From assembly GCA_043228905.1 (NCBI GenBank), contig JBHGNT010000010.1, positions 17,174,001 to 17,238,000 of the forward strand: DNA of 64,000 bases, given 5' to 3'. The DNA comes from Azolla caroliniana (taxonomy: Eukaryota > Polypodiophyta). Both the position numbers and the translations under genes were made by a program. The notes beneath the pieces were generated by a model. It searched no databases, was not told the origin of the DNA, and saw only the letters and a list, made by a program, of their open reading frames with translations. Of this stretch, positions 24,219 through 36,017 are shown in pieces. The stretch's first letter is position 1. Each line of letters opens with the position of its first letter.

Positions 24219-24686
24219 ATGAACCTTCAGAAACAAGTTAAGGACCATCAGACATCTAGGGAAGATGGCGAAATATCTTCCCTAGAGGATATTAAGGACG
24301 AGATAAAAAAGGTTAAGGAAGAGATTAAAGGCGATAGGAAATTAGCAAAAATTGGGTGGGTTGATGTAGTAAAACGTAATATTAAAAAGGAACTAAAGGA
24401 TGAAAATATTGTAAACACTACCCTTGAGGAGGAAAAAATGTGTCAAGCTCGACGCCTAAATGTACGAGTTACTAGGCTCAAGGAAGGGGCATCTCTCGAC
24501 GAAGATGCACAAACATTAGGGAAAATGTTGGGGTACGCAGCCCTACCAATCACTAAAACTTGGAGGGTAGGGCGTGACACCACTAGGAAAAGAGCTTTGG
24601 TCCTTCCGTTTAAGGACTCAGAATCTAGAATCGCATTTTTTAAAAAGAGACCAATTCTTCGAGGATTGGGCGGGGACCCTATCTAG
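24219..24686 (+). pseudogene. LINE ORF1-like protein
   Basis: 155-codon frame, rich in Lys and Glu, with heptad-like spacing between residues 1 and 60, consistent with a coiled coil. A second part (RRLNVRVTRLKEG...KTWRVGRDTTRKRALVLPFKD) has the feel of the RNA-binding domain of L1-type ORF1 proteins, which coat element RNA. The frame ends at a TAG where the text seems to continue (24686 onward), so the C-terminus is probably cut. The assignment rests on position before the endonuclease and on composition. Confidence 0.6.
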
Positions 24687-24859
24687 CTTGATGAAGACCT
24701 AACCAAGATGCAAATTGAGCATTGTAAAACTTGTATGCCGCGAGTCATACAATCTCGTAAAGAGGGGCATCGTGCTTTTTACCAAGACAGACGTGTGATA
24801 ATAAATTATTGCGCCGCCAATTGACAGTGTGTGGCCCATGTGACAGACAATAACTTAGG

Positions 24860-27800
24860 ATGACTTTATGGAACTGTAACGGTGCACTTTGGACACACCT
24901 TGGCCGTTTAGAGGAGATTTTGAAGGTATCTGACATACTTTTTTTAGTAGAAAGACATCAGAGTCCAAATCGAGGACTACCACGAGTGGACGGTTTTCGT
25001 TGCGAATCTGTCTTTAGGAAAACCTCCAATCGACATACTACTAGAGGGTCTGGAGGGGTTGCTATACTATTTCGGAGAGAGATACATAATAGGATAGAAA
25101 TACTAAAGAAAGACCTAGAAGCCCATTTTATGTGGGTGAAAGTCCTCACTAGCAAGGATCAGGCGATATTTATTGTTGTTTGTTACTTCCCCCCCGAAAG
25201 GATTCCGATAGAATATGTTTGGAGAGGCGAGTATAGTTGATGAAGGAACGCCACATGGGCCTTCTCCATATGAACCTTTATTGGATGACATAATCTGATA
25301 TTCTTCTCAAGGGGAAGTCTTCCTTGTAGGAGATTTCATTGTGAGAACCCAATCCTGACAATGCACAATATTTTAGATGGATAGAAACCTAGAAATGGTG
25401 AATGTTGACGCTTTAGACTTAGACATAACGTGTACATCAAAGGATCAAGGTATGGACGCCACAAGCTTTGGCCGTAATCTACTTGAACTTGGAAGCCGAC
25501 ACACTAGATGATCATATATAATGGCTTCGCCAAGTGGCCGGGCTCGGAAGCGCTCACATGTTTCCCACATGGAGGAGGGGAAAGCACAATTGATTACCTA
25601 ATAGGACGCCCTGAAGCTACCCACATGGTTAACTCCTTCCGGGTGGCCCCATGTCCCATTGGTGCAAACCATAGCTTCCTATTTTTTGAGCTAAAATGCG
25701 ACACCTCCCACACCACCAACTCTAGTCAACCAAACCACCACACAATAATACATTTCACGCATGAGCTCGCTGACATATATTCCCGACATGTTCAAGCCCA
25801 TCTCTCCTCTTTTGATTCTTTCTTGCCTTTAGAGAACCTCACTACAGAACTCGCACACATCCTTCACTCAGCAGCAATTAGTAGCTTCCCATACACGAAA
25901 CACTCCAATCATAGTAGAATAGGGTCTATGCCACAGAACAAGTGGTATGACGAGGATTGTACATAGTTGTATAGACAACTTAAAGTGTTGCGACTTAGTG
26001 GTACTATTTCCTTAGTATAGGCTTGCAAAGAGATGTGCAAGATGACACGTCATAAAAGACGAGCTTGGGAAGCATCTCAATATTGGGAACTCTACCATAT
26101 GCTCATGAGTAGGGATTGTGCCCTTGCATGGAAGAGACTACGGTAACCACGATCACAAACACCCATCGAGGATCCTAATATTTGGCAACCATATATCGAG
26201 AGACTCTACCATGTCCCGAACCAACCACCCATTCCAATGCCTTCCACACCTCGACCTACCATGGGGACACTTTTCACGACCTCTAGGGTCACGAAGGTCA
26301 TAAAAAAATTACAACATAGGAAATCCATGGACCACACAGGATTGCGAGCCGAACACATCATATATGCTCGAGAGTGCCTAGCCCCCTTTCTCACTCTAAT
26401 CTTCAACCGCGCCCTCGCCGAGAGTTTTCCACCATAATGGACCATGAACCCTATACATAAAGGAGGGGACCCAATGGACCCAAATACATATAGGACCATT
26501 ATTAGGTCATACGCTCGCTAAACTATATGGTGCGGTAATGGAAGCAGAGCTCAATGATTATATGGAAACATTAAGTCTTTGAGCACCTGAGCAGGTTGGC
26601 CTTAGACGAGCCTTCTCCACTATTGACCATATCTTCACACTTAGGTGCTTAATTGACCAAACAAAGGCTCATAAGAAGAAACTATATTGTTGCTTTGTGG
26701 ACTTCCGCAAAGCCTTTGACACAGTTCCTAGGGACAAGTTGTTTGATAGACTTAAGAACTTGGATATACCAAATGACATGATCTAGGCCATTTATGCCCT
26801 ATATGAGCAAGTCTCTGGGTGCGTAAGATGCCCAGGTGGCCTATCAGATTGTTTCACTAGCACCATTGGTGTAAAACAAGGTTGCCCCCTATCACCGACT
26901 CTTTTTGGGATCTACATTGATGAGATCACTGATTTTATTGCTCGTAAGGGAGGCAAGGGAGTAGCTATTTGGGATACGCAAGTTAGTCTCTTACTCTACG
27001 CATACGACATTGTCTTGCTCTCGGAGTCAGAACACGAGCTACAAAAGCATCTTAATGCCCTATATGACTTTTGTACACAACGAGGACTGGTAGTGAATCT
27101 AGCAAAAACTAATTTAGTCCTTATATTTCATACATTGTCCCGAGTTAGGAGTAAATGTCACTTAATCCTCTCTCATAAACCAGTTGAGGTAGTTTGATCA
27201 TATGTATACTTGGGAGTCGCTTTTAGTGCTCGCTCAAGTAAATTTTCGATGACCCATGCAACCAAAGATAGGCTAACAAGAGGGTATGCATCCCTCTCAC
27301 TCTTAGAGAGACAATGCCACCAAGCATACTTTCAAGAGCCATGGACTAAGGGATGGCTCTTCAACTCATTAGTGACCTCGTCCCTCATGTATGCATTAGT
27401 AGTATGGGCTCCAGGTCTACCATCTTTCATGTGGACACAATTAGAGAGACCTTTGGTGACGATGTTATCACGTCAACTCCGAAGCAAATCGATAGTACCA
27501 CATGACATTATTAGAGCAGAGTTCAGTCTGCTCCCGATGTTAGTAGAAGCACTTTTTCAAGTGGTAGTTTTTATTCATCGGATACATAGCCAACCACAAG
27601 ATAGGATATCCCGTCGAGCCTTTGAGGCATCCCGATCCCTACATGCTTCTGGAGACACTAGCTCTTGGTATAGCATTGTGGTGAGTTGGTTACTTGCAAA
27701 CGACATAGACATTAATAACTTACCCCCCCTTAAGTACAACCATGGGACTAATCAAACTCTAATATCTCATGAAGACCGTAATAAAGTGATACGCCAAGAA

Positions 27801-28308
27801 ATATGGCAAATTTACACTCGATATAAATGGATCACCCCATGAGAGCCACTCCCATCTAAAATGTTGTACTATAAGGAACACTTCTTGCACTTCTCTCAAT
27901 TAGGTTTTATTACACGACCAATATATCTAGACAAATTCTTATCAAATGCACTAAGGGTGGCCATTGGACAACTTAGGATATCATCTCACCAACTTGAGAT
28001 TAAGAATGGTCGGGCTAATAGGGTCCTGACTCCCTAGAGAGGAAAGGCTATATAGGTTGTGCCACATAGAGATAGAGGATGAGTATCACTCCACATGCAA
28101 GTGCCCAACTTATGTTGAGATACGAGTAGAATACCAAGACATATTAGGACCCTCTCCCACCCTCTCCAAACTATTAGATACCCCAGATGTAAAGAGACTA
28201 GGCAGGTATATCTTAGAGCTAAAACAACATAGGGAGAATAAATTACAAAGTGTTAACCATAACCCTTTTACTATTCATCAACTTGTAACTAGGGTAATTT
28301 TGGGGTAA
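24860..28308 (+). pseudogene. LINE ORF2: endonuclease and reverse transcriptase, broken
   Basis: The endonuclease part begins MTLWNCNGALW (the usual WN-x-N-G start), with the metal-binding Glu expected after LFLVE and a GSGGVAILF strand, at 24860-25240. An endonuclease tail is at 25508-25966. The RT part lies at 26237-27842: KVIKKLQHRKSMDHTGLRAE, then FVDFRKAFDTVPR at about 26695-26733 with an intact first catalytic Asp, KQGCPLSPTLF (~26876), and the catalytic box reading YAYD at about 27000 where YADD is required. A C-terminal segment at 28057-28308 has H-x-C-type spacing (CHIEIEDEYHSTCKCP). Stops at about 26436, 26785 and 27197 and frame changes make it inactive. Confidence 0.88.
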
Positions 28309-28331
28309 TTTTTCAGGAACAAGGAGAGACG

Positions 28332-28586
28332 ATGAATGTGGACACACTTACGCCACTCAGCCTCTCTCTTGAGGAAGCCGAAACGCAAAGAACAACCAAA
28401 CGCCCTTGGATGTTGGGCTTCAAAACAAGTCGACACGGAGTAGAATGGAGTAAGAAGATAAGGGAACGTGAGCTACATCGACTAGAAGCTATGGTTGGGG
28501 TACCTTTTACATTGGGGCCACGGACCACGTCCACATCAAAACCCTTTGACCTCCCGCTTCTCTTCGAGAGACTTGGATGGAAATGA
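28332..28586 (+). other. Short open frame at the LINE 3' end
   Basis: An 84-codon ATG frame between the LINE ORF2 end and its 3' UTR. It is rich in Arg, Glu and Thr and has no domain I recognise. It could be the extreme C-terminus of ORF2 after a frameshift, a short third ORF, or chance. Confidence 0.3.
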
Positions 28587-28775
28587 AATTAGGCTTAGTA
28601 TAACATCATTTTCATTGTAGAACATGTTTGTTATTTTATTTTACTAGCACTATTTAGCTTAAAACTCTATTTTTATTTTTATTTTTTACTTTCAATGAAT
28701 GGGTAAATATCCCATTTTTTGTTGTAAACCATTTGTCTCATGGGCCAATTTTGGCCTTAGAAGTCGTTAATATAT

Positions 28776-28821
28776 CTTTCTTTCTTTCTTTCTTTCTTTA
28801 TCTCTCTCTCTCTCTCTCTCT
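28776..28821. repeat. TTTC/TC simple repeat, probable LINE tail
   Basis: Six TTTC-like units followed by about 10 TC units, starting directly after an AT-rich segment ending GTTAATATATC. It probably marks the 3' terminus of the plus-strand LINE. Confidence 0.75.
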
Positions 28822-29556
28822 CATGAGAAGTATATAGGTTGTACATATTAAAACATTGAATTTGACCTTCACTACCTTATATGTTGAGATAATTAGCTCA
28901 ACCAAGAGTGAACATAGAAGTGGTTGGGCCTGTGTGCATCAAAGCCCATCATACCTTGCCGTACGTATGTGGTCACTTTCTTTGTAATGTGCAAAGAGAC
29001 CTATGTCGGTATCCAATGTAGAGGATATTTGTGATAATCTACCAAGTCTCCATTATCACGACGTATGCCTCTCTCTCTCTAGGTATAATAAGTATCAACA
29101 CACACTACATGCCTCTCTCTTTGGGTATAATAAGAGGCGCCATGAAGACGAATATGGTGTTGGTGTGTGCTAAGGTTTTTCCTTCAACCAACCCATAGAG
29201 CATGCCTTCATATAGTATTCCCCCATGACACTTTTAGTCATGACATCTTAGAATGGCATCCATGACACTTTTCACCTTATCCAAGCCCCCTTATTTTTTG
29301 TTGGGGTTGATTAACATCTCATCAAGAGTATTCTTATAATCATTGTAAAATTATTTCATTTATTTGTTAATTTACAAGTTCTTTTCCTTGGTATACTCTC
29401 TCTCTCTCTTTTAGGGTTTCTTCTTATTCAAGTTTACTTTAGCCATTACTTGATCATACGAGGTTCAGTTTTGACAACTTATGGCTTGAATCGAAACTCA
29501 CAACAATATCTATGATATAATTGTTTCAGAGATATACTTGAATCTAATATAAACTC
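28822..29556. other. Anonymous spacer between LINE and second copia
   Basis: About 730 bp. It has two related phrases, TATGCCTCTCTCT...GGTATAATAAG at about 29064-29091 and CATGCCTCTCTCTTTGGGTATAATAAG at about 29109-29135, and several short CT runs. No coding or RNA gene recognised. It may include remnants of another LTR. Confidence 0.4.
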
Positions 29557-29942
29557 TATTGAGAATCAAGCTCAACCTAGTCTAGTGTGTGAACACACCT
29601 TTGAGAATCTATGAGCATGCAAAGGTCAAAAGTCACCATTACTCTCTACACATTAACTATGTGTCATAGAATCATATTCTATGAGACATAACTAATGAGT
29701 CTCCACATTCCCCAAGAGAGAGTGAGCGTTATAGTGAGTTAATGAAGAGAGCAAGTGTTTGTGTCCTCTCTTGTAATGCTACATTTTTGTAATTGATATT
29801 CTCCTTGTTAATATACATCTTCTTGAGTACTTCATTTCTCTCATTTATCTATCTTTTGTTTCTCTCCTCTCCTCTCCTCTTTTCACACACACACATAACA
29901 CACATCTCTTTCGCTTCACAGAATCATATTCAATTCTTTACA
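29557..29942 (+). repeat. 5' LTR of the second copia element
   Basis: 386 bp. It starts TATTGAGAATCAAGCTCAAC, with the terminal TG mutated to TA, and ends TTCTTTACA. It shares long blocks with the first copia LTR, such as ATAGAATCATATTCTATGA and CTTCACAGAATC. The primer site that follows reads TGGTAGCAAGCG, a decayed form of TGGTATCAGAG. Confidence 0.9.
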
Positions 29943-30079
29943 TGGTAGCAAGCGATTTGGTAGCTCGATCTAACCCATCCGCATGTGTTGTCCTACATCG
30001 ACTTTCAAGAAGAATCGGCTCATCACTATCATAGTGCCACTACATAGCTCATGTTCGAGAGAGAAGGAAAAGACGAAGG

Positions 30080-31604
30080 AAATCTACATCGACATAATTA
30101 ATACTCAAATGGGGAGCGCTCTCCCTAACAAGAAGTTGGATAGAAACAACTTAAATGCATCTTGGGAGTACAAGATGCCAAGCTTATTGGGGCTACATTG
30201 AAGGAGCACAAGAAAACAAACCCGACCTAAAGGATGTTGACTACTCTACATGGGAGAAAGCGGCAAGCCGAGTGATGTATTGCTTGGCAACATGTGTCCA
30301 TGAACACCTGCTTTCCTACATTCGAGGAGCCAAGATGCCAAAGGAAGCGTGGGAGAATCTAAGGAAGATTTTCGCTGCCAACACAACCACAAGACAACTT
30401 CAACTTCGCCAAGAGTTGAACAACATCCAACAAAAGGACATGTCCATCACAAGCTACACCTTGAAGATCAAGGAGCTTTGTGACTCACTCGGCTCGATAA
30501 GCGTCAACGTGGAGGATGATGAGATGGTGCAAATATCGTCGTCCTAGCAAGGGAGAATCCTCCCTCTTTCTTCGATCTTCAATCAATGTTGTTGGTTGAA
30601 GAAAACCATGTTCGAACAAGGAGCAGTGCCTCGGAAGGCCACATGATCTACTCACACTCAGAAGGAGGAAGAGGAAGTGGTCGAGCAAGAAGAGGCCAAT
30701 TCGGCCAAGGACGAGGTGGATGAGGTCTGACCTATGAAAACAACTCCCAATTTCGGCAAGAAAGCGGAAACAATCGAAGAACACTCGGAATAAGGGGGAG
30801 TTTCCATGCCGGCCCAAACTGACAAAACTCAACCAAATGCGGATATTGCGGCAAAATCGGCCACCACGAAAAAGAGTGCCAAAAGAAGAAGCGTTAGTTG
30901 GCTTCCACAAGCTGACAACTCACCAATTACACCACCAACTCCGACTATGAAGACCATGGTGGAATGTTCATGATGAGACATACAGAAAACTCTATGGTGG
31001 CTTCTACTTCGACTAGTGCCTCAAGTTTAGAAGACTTATGGTTCGTTGACTCCGGTGCTTCGAATAATATGACGTCTCATGCAGAATGGTTTCGAGACTT
31101 ACGATAGCTGGATCAACCCAACTACATAATATGTCGAAACCGGAGACAACACTACTCATTTGATTCAGCATATCGACAATGTCCCATTCGGGAAAAAGGG
31201 CAACCAAATATACATTAAAAATGTCTTGCATGTACCGACCATCACAAAGAATTTGGTCTCAGTTACCCAAATTGTGGAGCAAGGCATGCCAGTTCGATTC
31301 AACCAAGGTGGTTGCTTCATCGAAAAAAAGGGCCGACTCATCGCTCGCGGATGAAGAGAGGGCCGAATGTTCATTCTCAATTCGCATGAGATGAAATCGG
31401 CCAGGTTTGCAAAAGGCACAAAAGCTTACACTGACATAGAGCTCTGGCATAAGAGAATCCGCCATATCAACCTCCAAAAGTTCAATGCAATGCAATCACG
31501 ACATACCTTTGACAAGAAGGTATCCGATGACAATTTTCGTGTCGACATATGCCGCAACAGAATAGAGTGGCCGAACGCAAAAATCGGCACATCCTCGAAG
31601 TAGC
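30080..31604 (+). pseudogene. Copia gag-pol remnant (second element)
   Basis: A gag frame at 30155-30547 carries the UBN2 capsid wording (AWENLRKIFAANTTTRQL; LKIKELCDSLGSI). The original gag ATG is lost: the site aligned to the first element's ATG reads ATTAAT near 30097. A zinc knuckle is at about 30838-30879 (C-G-Y-C-x4-H-x4-C). The protease motif FVDSGASNNMTS has its Asp codon at 31048-31050. GAG-pre-integrase text (LWHKRIRHINLQK) is at about 31441, and an ERKNRHILE-like tail at about 31573. A deletion joins the last two. Several stops are present. Confidence 0.9.
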
Positions 31605-31608
31605 ACGG

Positions 31609-32538
31609 TGTCGCGGTAATCCACAATTGCATGTCGGATCTGGGCGGGACCGTCGGGGTCATGGACCAGGAGGGGAGGAGTTTCCGAGAACCCGAATCCT
31701 CCGGAGCTTGCCGCATTGCCGGCCAGTTCGATCCCAAATACTCTCCAGACGCGACCGGTAACCGCACAGGAAATGAGAGAGTGTGCCCTCGTCCTTGCTG
31801 CCCCTTTCGCTCGTGACGCTTGTTGTGACGCCCGTTCCACACAGAGATGAAGAGGGAGCCTGCATCCCAGGGCCGGTCAGGGAGCTCCCAAGCTCGTTCA
31901 TGCGACGGGACCCTCGTGCAGGCACGCCTCTTCCAGAACGACCACCTCCTATGCCAAGCCGCTTCAGGGAGCGCACGGGCTCGCTGAACCGAGTTTGGTC
32001 TTGCGTGCCAAGGAGGGAGGACAGCCAACGAACCACCTAGCACGGGGCTCTTCACAAGAGACAAAATCCAGCACCCACACACAAAAACGTACCGGACCGT
32101 GGAGTACCGAGAAGCAACAAGCAGGAACACATGAAAGTGTAGACAAATGGCACCAAAACCCTAACAGAGAATAGAGACAACACACACACACCAAGATGAA
32201 ACCCTAATAGAGAATAGAGAAAGACGGTGTACACAGAAGTTCATTAACACTAAACGGAACCTCAAATGAGGAACAAAATTGTTTGGGACCCAATGGGTGG
32301 GAACCCTTGTACAAGAAGCGTGCCCTCCCTTTTATAGAACAAGGTGACGGTTGTGTGACTATGTGGGATAAATCCCGTGATACATGGGATCGTCCATCCC
32401 GACTTTATTGCCACTCGGCGTCATAAAGGCGCCCCCATTTCCCTATACAAGTTTTACAAGAGTGGGTGCACATGGCGCACCTTGTCGATTCCCCCAATAT
32501 CTCCTAGTTTCTCACCATATCCCGGAATCTTCACGACA
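31609..32538 (-). repeat. LTR A of a telo-box-bearing gypsy-like family
   Basis: A 930-bp block with TGTCGCGG at its left and TTCACGACA at its right, the same terminal wording as the other LTRs in this cluster. Minus-strand orientation is inferred from TATAAAAGG-type promoter motifs on that strand (CTATAAAAGGGAGGG, about 32328-32342 on the plus strand as its complement) and from the nearby primer-site layout. It contains two AACCCTAA motifs (about 32156 and 32200). It is diverged from LTR B. It is preceded by ACGG, and the same tetramer follows the far right end of the cluster at 36575. Confidence 0.7.
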
Positions 32539-32549
32539 TCCACCAAATA

Positions 32550-33282
32550 TGTTGCGATATTCCGCAAGCGTGTGTAGGATCTGAGGCGGGACCACGGGGA
32601 TCTTGGACTAGGGAGTAGAAGAGAAAGAGTAAGACAAGAAATGGAAGCTTAGCTCAAGAGGAGAAGTTGAACGAGCAAATAATGGAGGCAAGATACACAA
32701 ATGGTTTGTATTAAGAAGAACACCACACGCTGTCGTGAAGAATTTCGGCCAGAGGCGTAAACCGGGAAAAGCTGGCTACATCGGCGGGGTGCACCATGTG
32801 CACCCACCCTCGTGTAATTGTGTGAATAATAGGAGTTAAGTCGGGACGAAGAATCCCATGTAAATCGAGATTTATCCCACATTGTAATGCATCCCTCTCC
32901 TTGTTCTATAAAAGGAAGGGATGGTCCCTTGTAGAGAGGTTGCCCATTTTGTGTTAGAGGGTATACCGTTAGATTTAGGGTTAGTTCTTCTACTTCTTCT
33001 TCCTCTTCTTCGTGGTGTGGGTGGACTGTCGAGGGTTGTTTCTGCTCGGTCTCCTGTGCAAGACCCCGCTCTGTGTGACGAACCGAGAGCTCCTCGGATG
33101 ACGGCTTGGCTCCATGCGACTGTTGTAATCTACCTTAGCTTGGTCCGGCTCGAAGTCGGGGTTGTATTCTTTCCCTTGTAATACATACATTTGCGTCTAT
33201 CTGTGTATATTCGTGTCTCTGTTGGTGTCGGGTGCTTCCCCTTTTCCTGCGTTTCCTGTGCATAAGGGCGTGAGTTGGGTCG

Positions 33283-33313
<31 letters not shown>

Positions 33314-33836
33314 AGTCGGTGTCAAGCGCGCGCTCCCTCTCTTTCTCCCTCTCTTTCTCTCTCTCGTTCGGTTGCTTCCGGAACGCGTCCAGAATCGTCT
33401 TCCCTCCTTCCCTCGTCCGAGACCCCCGTGGTCCCGCCCTTCTACACACACGCACGTAACAACGCGACAACGCATTACAACCATGGCCACATAGGCCGCA
33501 CCCAATGACTACAAGAAAACCCTAATTGGATAAGCAAGTAGAGAAGTATAGTAAAACCCTAAAGGAAACCCAAGAAGAAACCCTAACCGAAACCCTAAAA
33601 TCGAATAGGAAACCCTCGACCTAAGTGGTATGCCTATCTCCCTTAAAATAGGTAACCCCTTCATAAGTGACCCCTCCCTTCCTTTTATAGCCCGAAGGAG
33701 GGACCTTACAATGTGGGATAAAATTTCCCCTCTTATTTCTATACACCATTTCCTAGTATACATGTGCACATGTTGCACACCACCAACTTGCCCATTCCAC
33801 CCCGGTTTCACACCGTAGCCGAAAATCTTCACGACA
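32550..33836 (-). repeat. Left LTR B (3' LTR in element sense), split by a solo LTR
   Basis: It begins TGTTGCGATATTCCGC and ends TTCACGACA. It matches 36018-36574 nearly throughout, and the match is interrupted at 32731-33469 by a nested LTR with a 4-bp duplication. Without the insert it is about 544 bp. It carries at least four AACCCTAA-type telo-box motifs between about 33520 and 33602, and the complement of a TATAAAAGGAAGG promoter motif at about 33682-33696. Confidence 0.9.
32731..33469 (+). repeat. Solo LTR nested inside LTR B, opposite orientation
   Basis: A 739-bp insertion with TGTCGTGAAG at its left and GCGACA at its right, flanked by ACGC (32727-32730 and 33470-33473). Removing it and one ACGC restores the alignment between the two LTR B copies. 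Its reverse complement has the same start (TGTCGCG...) and GGGCGGGACC...GGGGTC block as LTRs A, B and C, so it belongs to the same broad family. On the plus strand it holds CTATAAAAGGAAGGG at about 32906, TTTAGGGTTAG (~32974) and a GT microsatellite (33280-33309). Confidence 0.9.
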
Positions 33837-35384
33837 TCCACCCCCACCAAACCGCACGTCCACCGGTACGTGCCAAGAAAGGAAAGGGTGAGAGATTTCG
33901 GCGACGGTTATCAACCGGGTTCTTCGCCTTCCCAGCACCCGACCGTCTTGTCGGTCCCTTGCCGGCGCCGATCCGTCTTGCCAGCTCCTTACCGGCCCCA
34001 ACTCGTCGGCTCCATCCGATCTACCACGTCCACCACATGTCCTTGAACCGTCGGCTACATCTGATCCGCCATATCCGACGTTTGCGCCTTCCTTCCCGAT
34101 CGGTCCTCCCAAACGTCGTTGCCAATTCGGTCACCCAGACTTTGTTCATTGTGTATGTTCTCCGATTGGGCCCCCGATCACTCCGATCGCACGTCGGATT
34201 CCACCCTTTTCGTCCCACATATGTCCCTCCTTCGGCTCGATCGTCTCCTCCTCCTGAATACCTCGTGTTGACTCCTTCCATCCCGCACTCACCTTCCATA
34301 GGCTCTTTCCGTGTCTCGTTGTCGTTCCCCGAATGGGTGCTCGATCTTTGGTCCTTAGGTGACTCCATTACGCGCTCCTCCCTTCTCCCTTGCTTGACAT
34401 GCTCTCTCGCGATAGAGCATACCATCATACCGACCTCAATGTCAGTTTCCTTCGCGGCTCTTGTTATCGCTTCGCCTTGACTTGCGCCCTCTTGGCCTCA
34501 CATGTCCTCCGGGACGGTGCACTTTCTTTTCCCAGCGTGTACCCCTTTGTTCTCCGCGCACCATCCTTCTCTCCCGTCGTTCATCCGTCGATCACGACAC
34601 CTTACTGCTCTGTCTCTCGCCGCGTTCTTGCCTCTCAAAGGCTCGACCGGTCCACCGTTGCCGGTCACTCGTTGTCGCTCTTTCGGGTGCATGCTTGCTT
34701 CTTGGCCCTTCGCCGGTCGTAGTGCATGCTCCGTTTTACGCCCTTTCCTCGCCGTAGACTCGACCTCCGCGTCGGCCTCTTCTCCCTTTGTTGTCGTAGC
34801 CCGTTCCGACTCGAGCTTGCCGTCTTGGCCCCGCCTGTCCATTATTTCATACCGGATACCTGCTCCGGTAACCGACTCCTTGCCACCACCGAAGTCTCTG
34901 GAATAGGTGTGGAGGTTCCCGCTTGTTTCCGATCTTTCACCAAACCGTAGTCGTCGTGCCCGGTTGGCCTCCTTCTCGCGCTCGCCGGCTCCCACCGCGT
35001 GTTGGGGCTTGTATGCCTTGACCTCCAATCATGCCGGCTTAGCCCTTGCTCGGTTCGGTCCCGACTGATCATGTTCCGATTTGGTCGGCTTCCTTCCACA
35101 ATCGTAACCGGCCGGTAAGGGTTCGGCCGAACACTTCCAGTCTTGCCGGCTCTTCTTTGGTTCGGGCCCGGTTGACCGGCCCCTGCTTCATTCCTTTCTC
35201 GGCTCGCCGTCAGGTCGGGTCGGTTCCCGACTCTCTCCTTGTTGCTGCTTCGGCCCCCCCTTCGGTCCTTCCGCACGTGCCCGCTCTGGGCCTCGCATCA
35301 CTCCGTTTCGGTCACCCGCCTTGCCACCGCCATCGTCCGTCACTCTAGGTCTCATACTGGCTCTCGGGCCGGATGTTAGAGTCT

Positions 35385-35935
35385 CTAGAACCGGTGCAGG
35401 TAAGATCCGGGACCCCCGCTCGTTATGTCCGTAGCCACCTCCATCCGGACGTCATTGTTCGTGGCTACCCCGTCTCCGATTGCCCCTTCTTCGGCTTCAA
35501 ACTTCGCTTTCACACTCTCACACGCCTCCCATACCAACGCCTCTAGGTCGTACTCCTCCGGTTGATCACGCATCGACTCTCTTCCGGCGGTAGTGTGTAG
35601 CCGCTCACCGCTCCCCATCGAGTTGCCGACATACCCACTCCGGTTTCGCGTATCCATATGCCTCCAATAGAGATCCCTCAAAGGACTCCCACGACGCGTG
35701 AGCTTCTTGAAGCTCCTTGACCTCTTTGTGCACCGATACGGCTGCCACTCGACGAAAATATTCTAGCCACAACGCTTCATCCACGCCCCTCTTCGTCATC
35801 TCGGCATTGTACGCTTCCAAGAACCTCGGGACATCGTCCCCGTTGAATCGGCCAACTCGATCGACCACCCTCCCGACGACTTGTTGAGCCACATCTTGCC
35901 TCGCCTTCTTCCGTCAGGCATCCATCACAACCTTC
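35385..35935 (-). pseudogene. Gypsy-like gag N-terminal domain
   Basis: The minus-strand frame at 35605-35892 reads VGRFNGDDVPRFLEAYNAEMTKRG, then a LEYFRRVA stretch and SWESFEGSLLEAYGYAKPE. This is the pattern of plant gypsy capsid domains (a K/RF-G-DD--FL--Y--EM opening and a W--F---L---Y ending). It continues with a frame change into 35385-35681, where a poorly conserved Glu-rich linker follows. It lies about 120 bp after the PBS-like site, as expected for gag. The rest of gag is decayed. Confidence 0.7.
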
Positions 35936-35999
35936 ACCATCATCTCCGCAAAGTCGAAGTCTCCGTCTTCCATCTCCGTCCTCCCTTGTCGCCTCTTCA

Positions 36000-36017
36000 C
36001 GTCGGGTTCACCAAATA
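36000..36017 (-). other. PBS-like site of the gypsy-like element
   Basis: On the minus strand the LTR end (GTGACA) is followed by TATTTGGTGAACCCGACGTG. TGGTGAACCCGACGTG is placed and shaped as a primer-binding site. I cannot assign the tRNA without a search. Confidence 0.6.

Larger units (their letters stand above)
24216..28775 (+). mobile_element. Non-LTR retrotransposon (LINE), plus strand, decayed
   Basis: About 4.5 kb with LINE order: an ORF1-like coiled-coil protein, an apurinic endonuclease, a reverse transcriptase and a C-terminal Cys/His segment, then an AT-rich 3' UTR. The element ends at a simple-repeat tail of TTTC and TC units at 28776-28821. The RT wording (FRKAFDTVPR, KQGCPLSPTLF) is that of LINE-type enzymes and differs from the minus-strand LINE it abuts. 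Target-site duplications are not evident. It is a dead copy with many stops. Confidence 0.85.
29557..31604 (+). mobile_element. Second copia element, same family, truncated in integrase
   Basis: A relative of the 17.8-kb copia. It has a 5' LTR (29557-29942), gag, protease and the start of integrase, with the same wording but clearly diverged. Text matching the first element runs to the KNRHILEVA segment at about 31604. There it meets a TG-starting LTR of another family. A deletion also removes most of the integrase core between about 31495 and 31550. No 3' LTR of this element is found in the window, so this is a 5' remnant. Confidence 0.92.
33837..36017 (-). other. Interior of the non-autonomous gypsy-like element
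   Basis: A GC-rich 2.2-kb interior with only patchy coding potential. Minus-strand frames rich in Arg, Gly, Glu and Lys (34842-35276, 34498-35028) look like the decayed, basic C-terminal half of gag. I find no zinc knuckle, protease, RT or integrase motif. Plus-strand frames here are Ser/Pro/Arg-rich shadows. Confidence 0.55.

Noticed and set aside
31496-32234. Overlapping 60-234-codon frames on both strands around 31.5-32.2 kb
   Set aside because: They span the copia/LTR A junction and GC-rich LTR sequence, and none shows a domain.
33764-35348. Ser/Pro/Arg-rich plus-strand frames (238, 134 and 110 codons)
   Set aside because: They lie antisense to the gypsy-like gag interior in a GC-rich segment where stops are rare. 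No domain matches.
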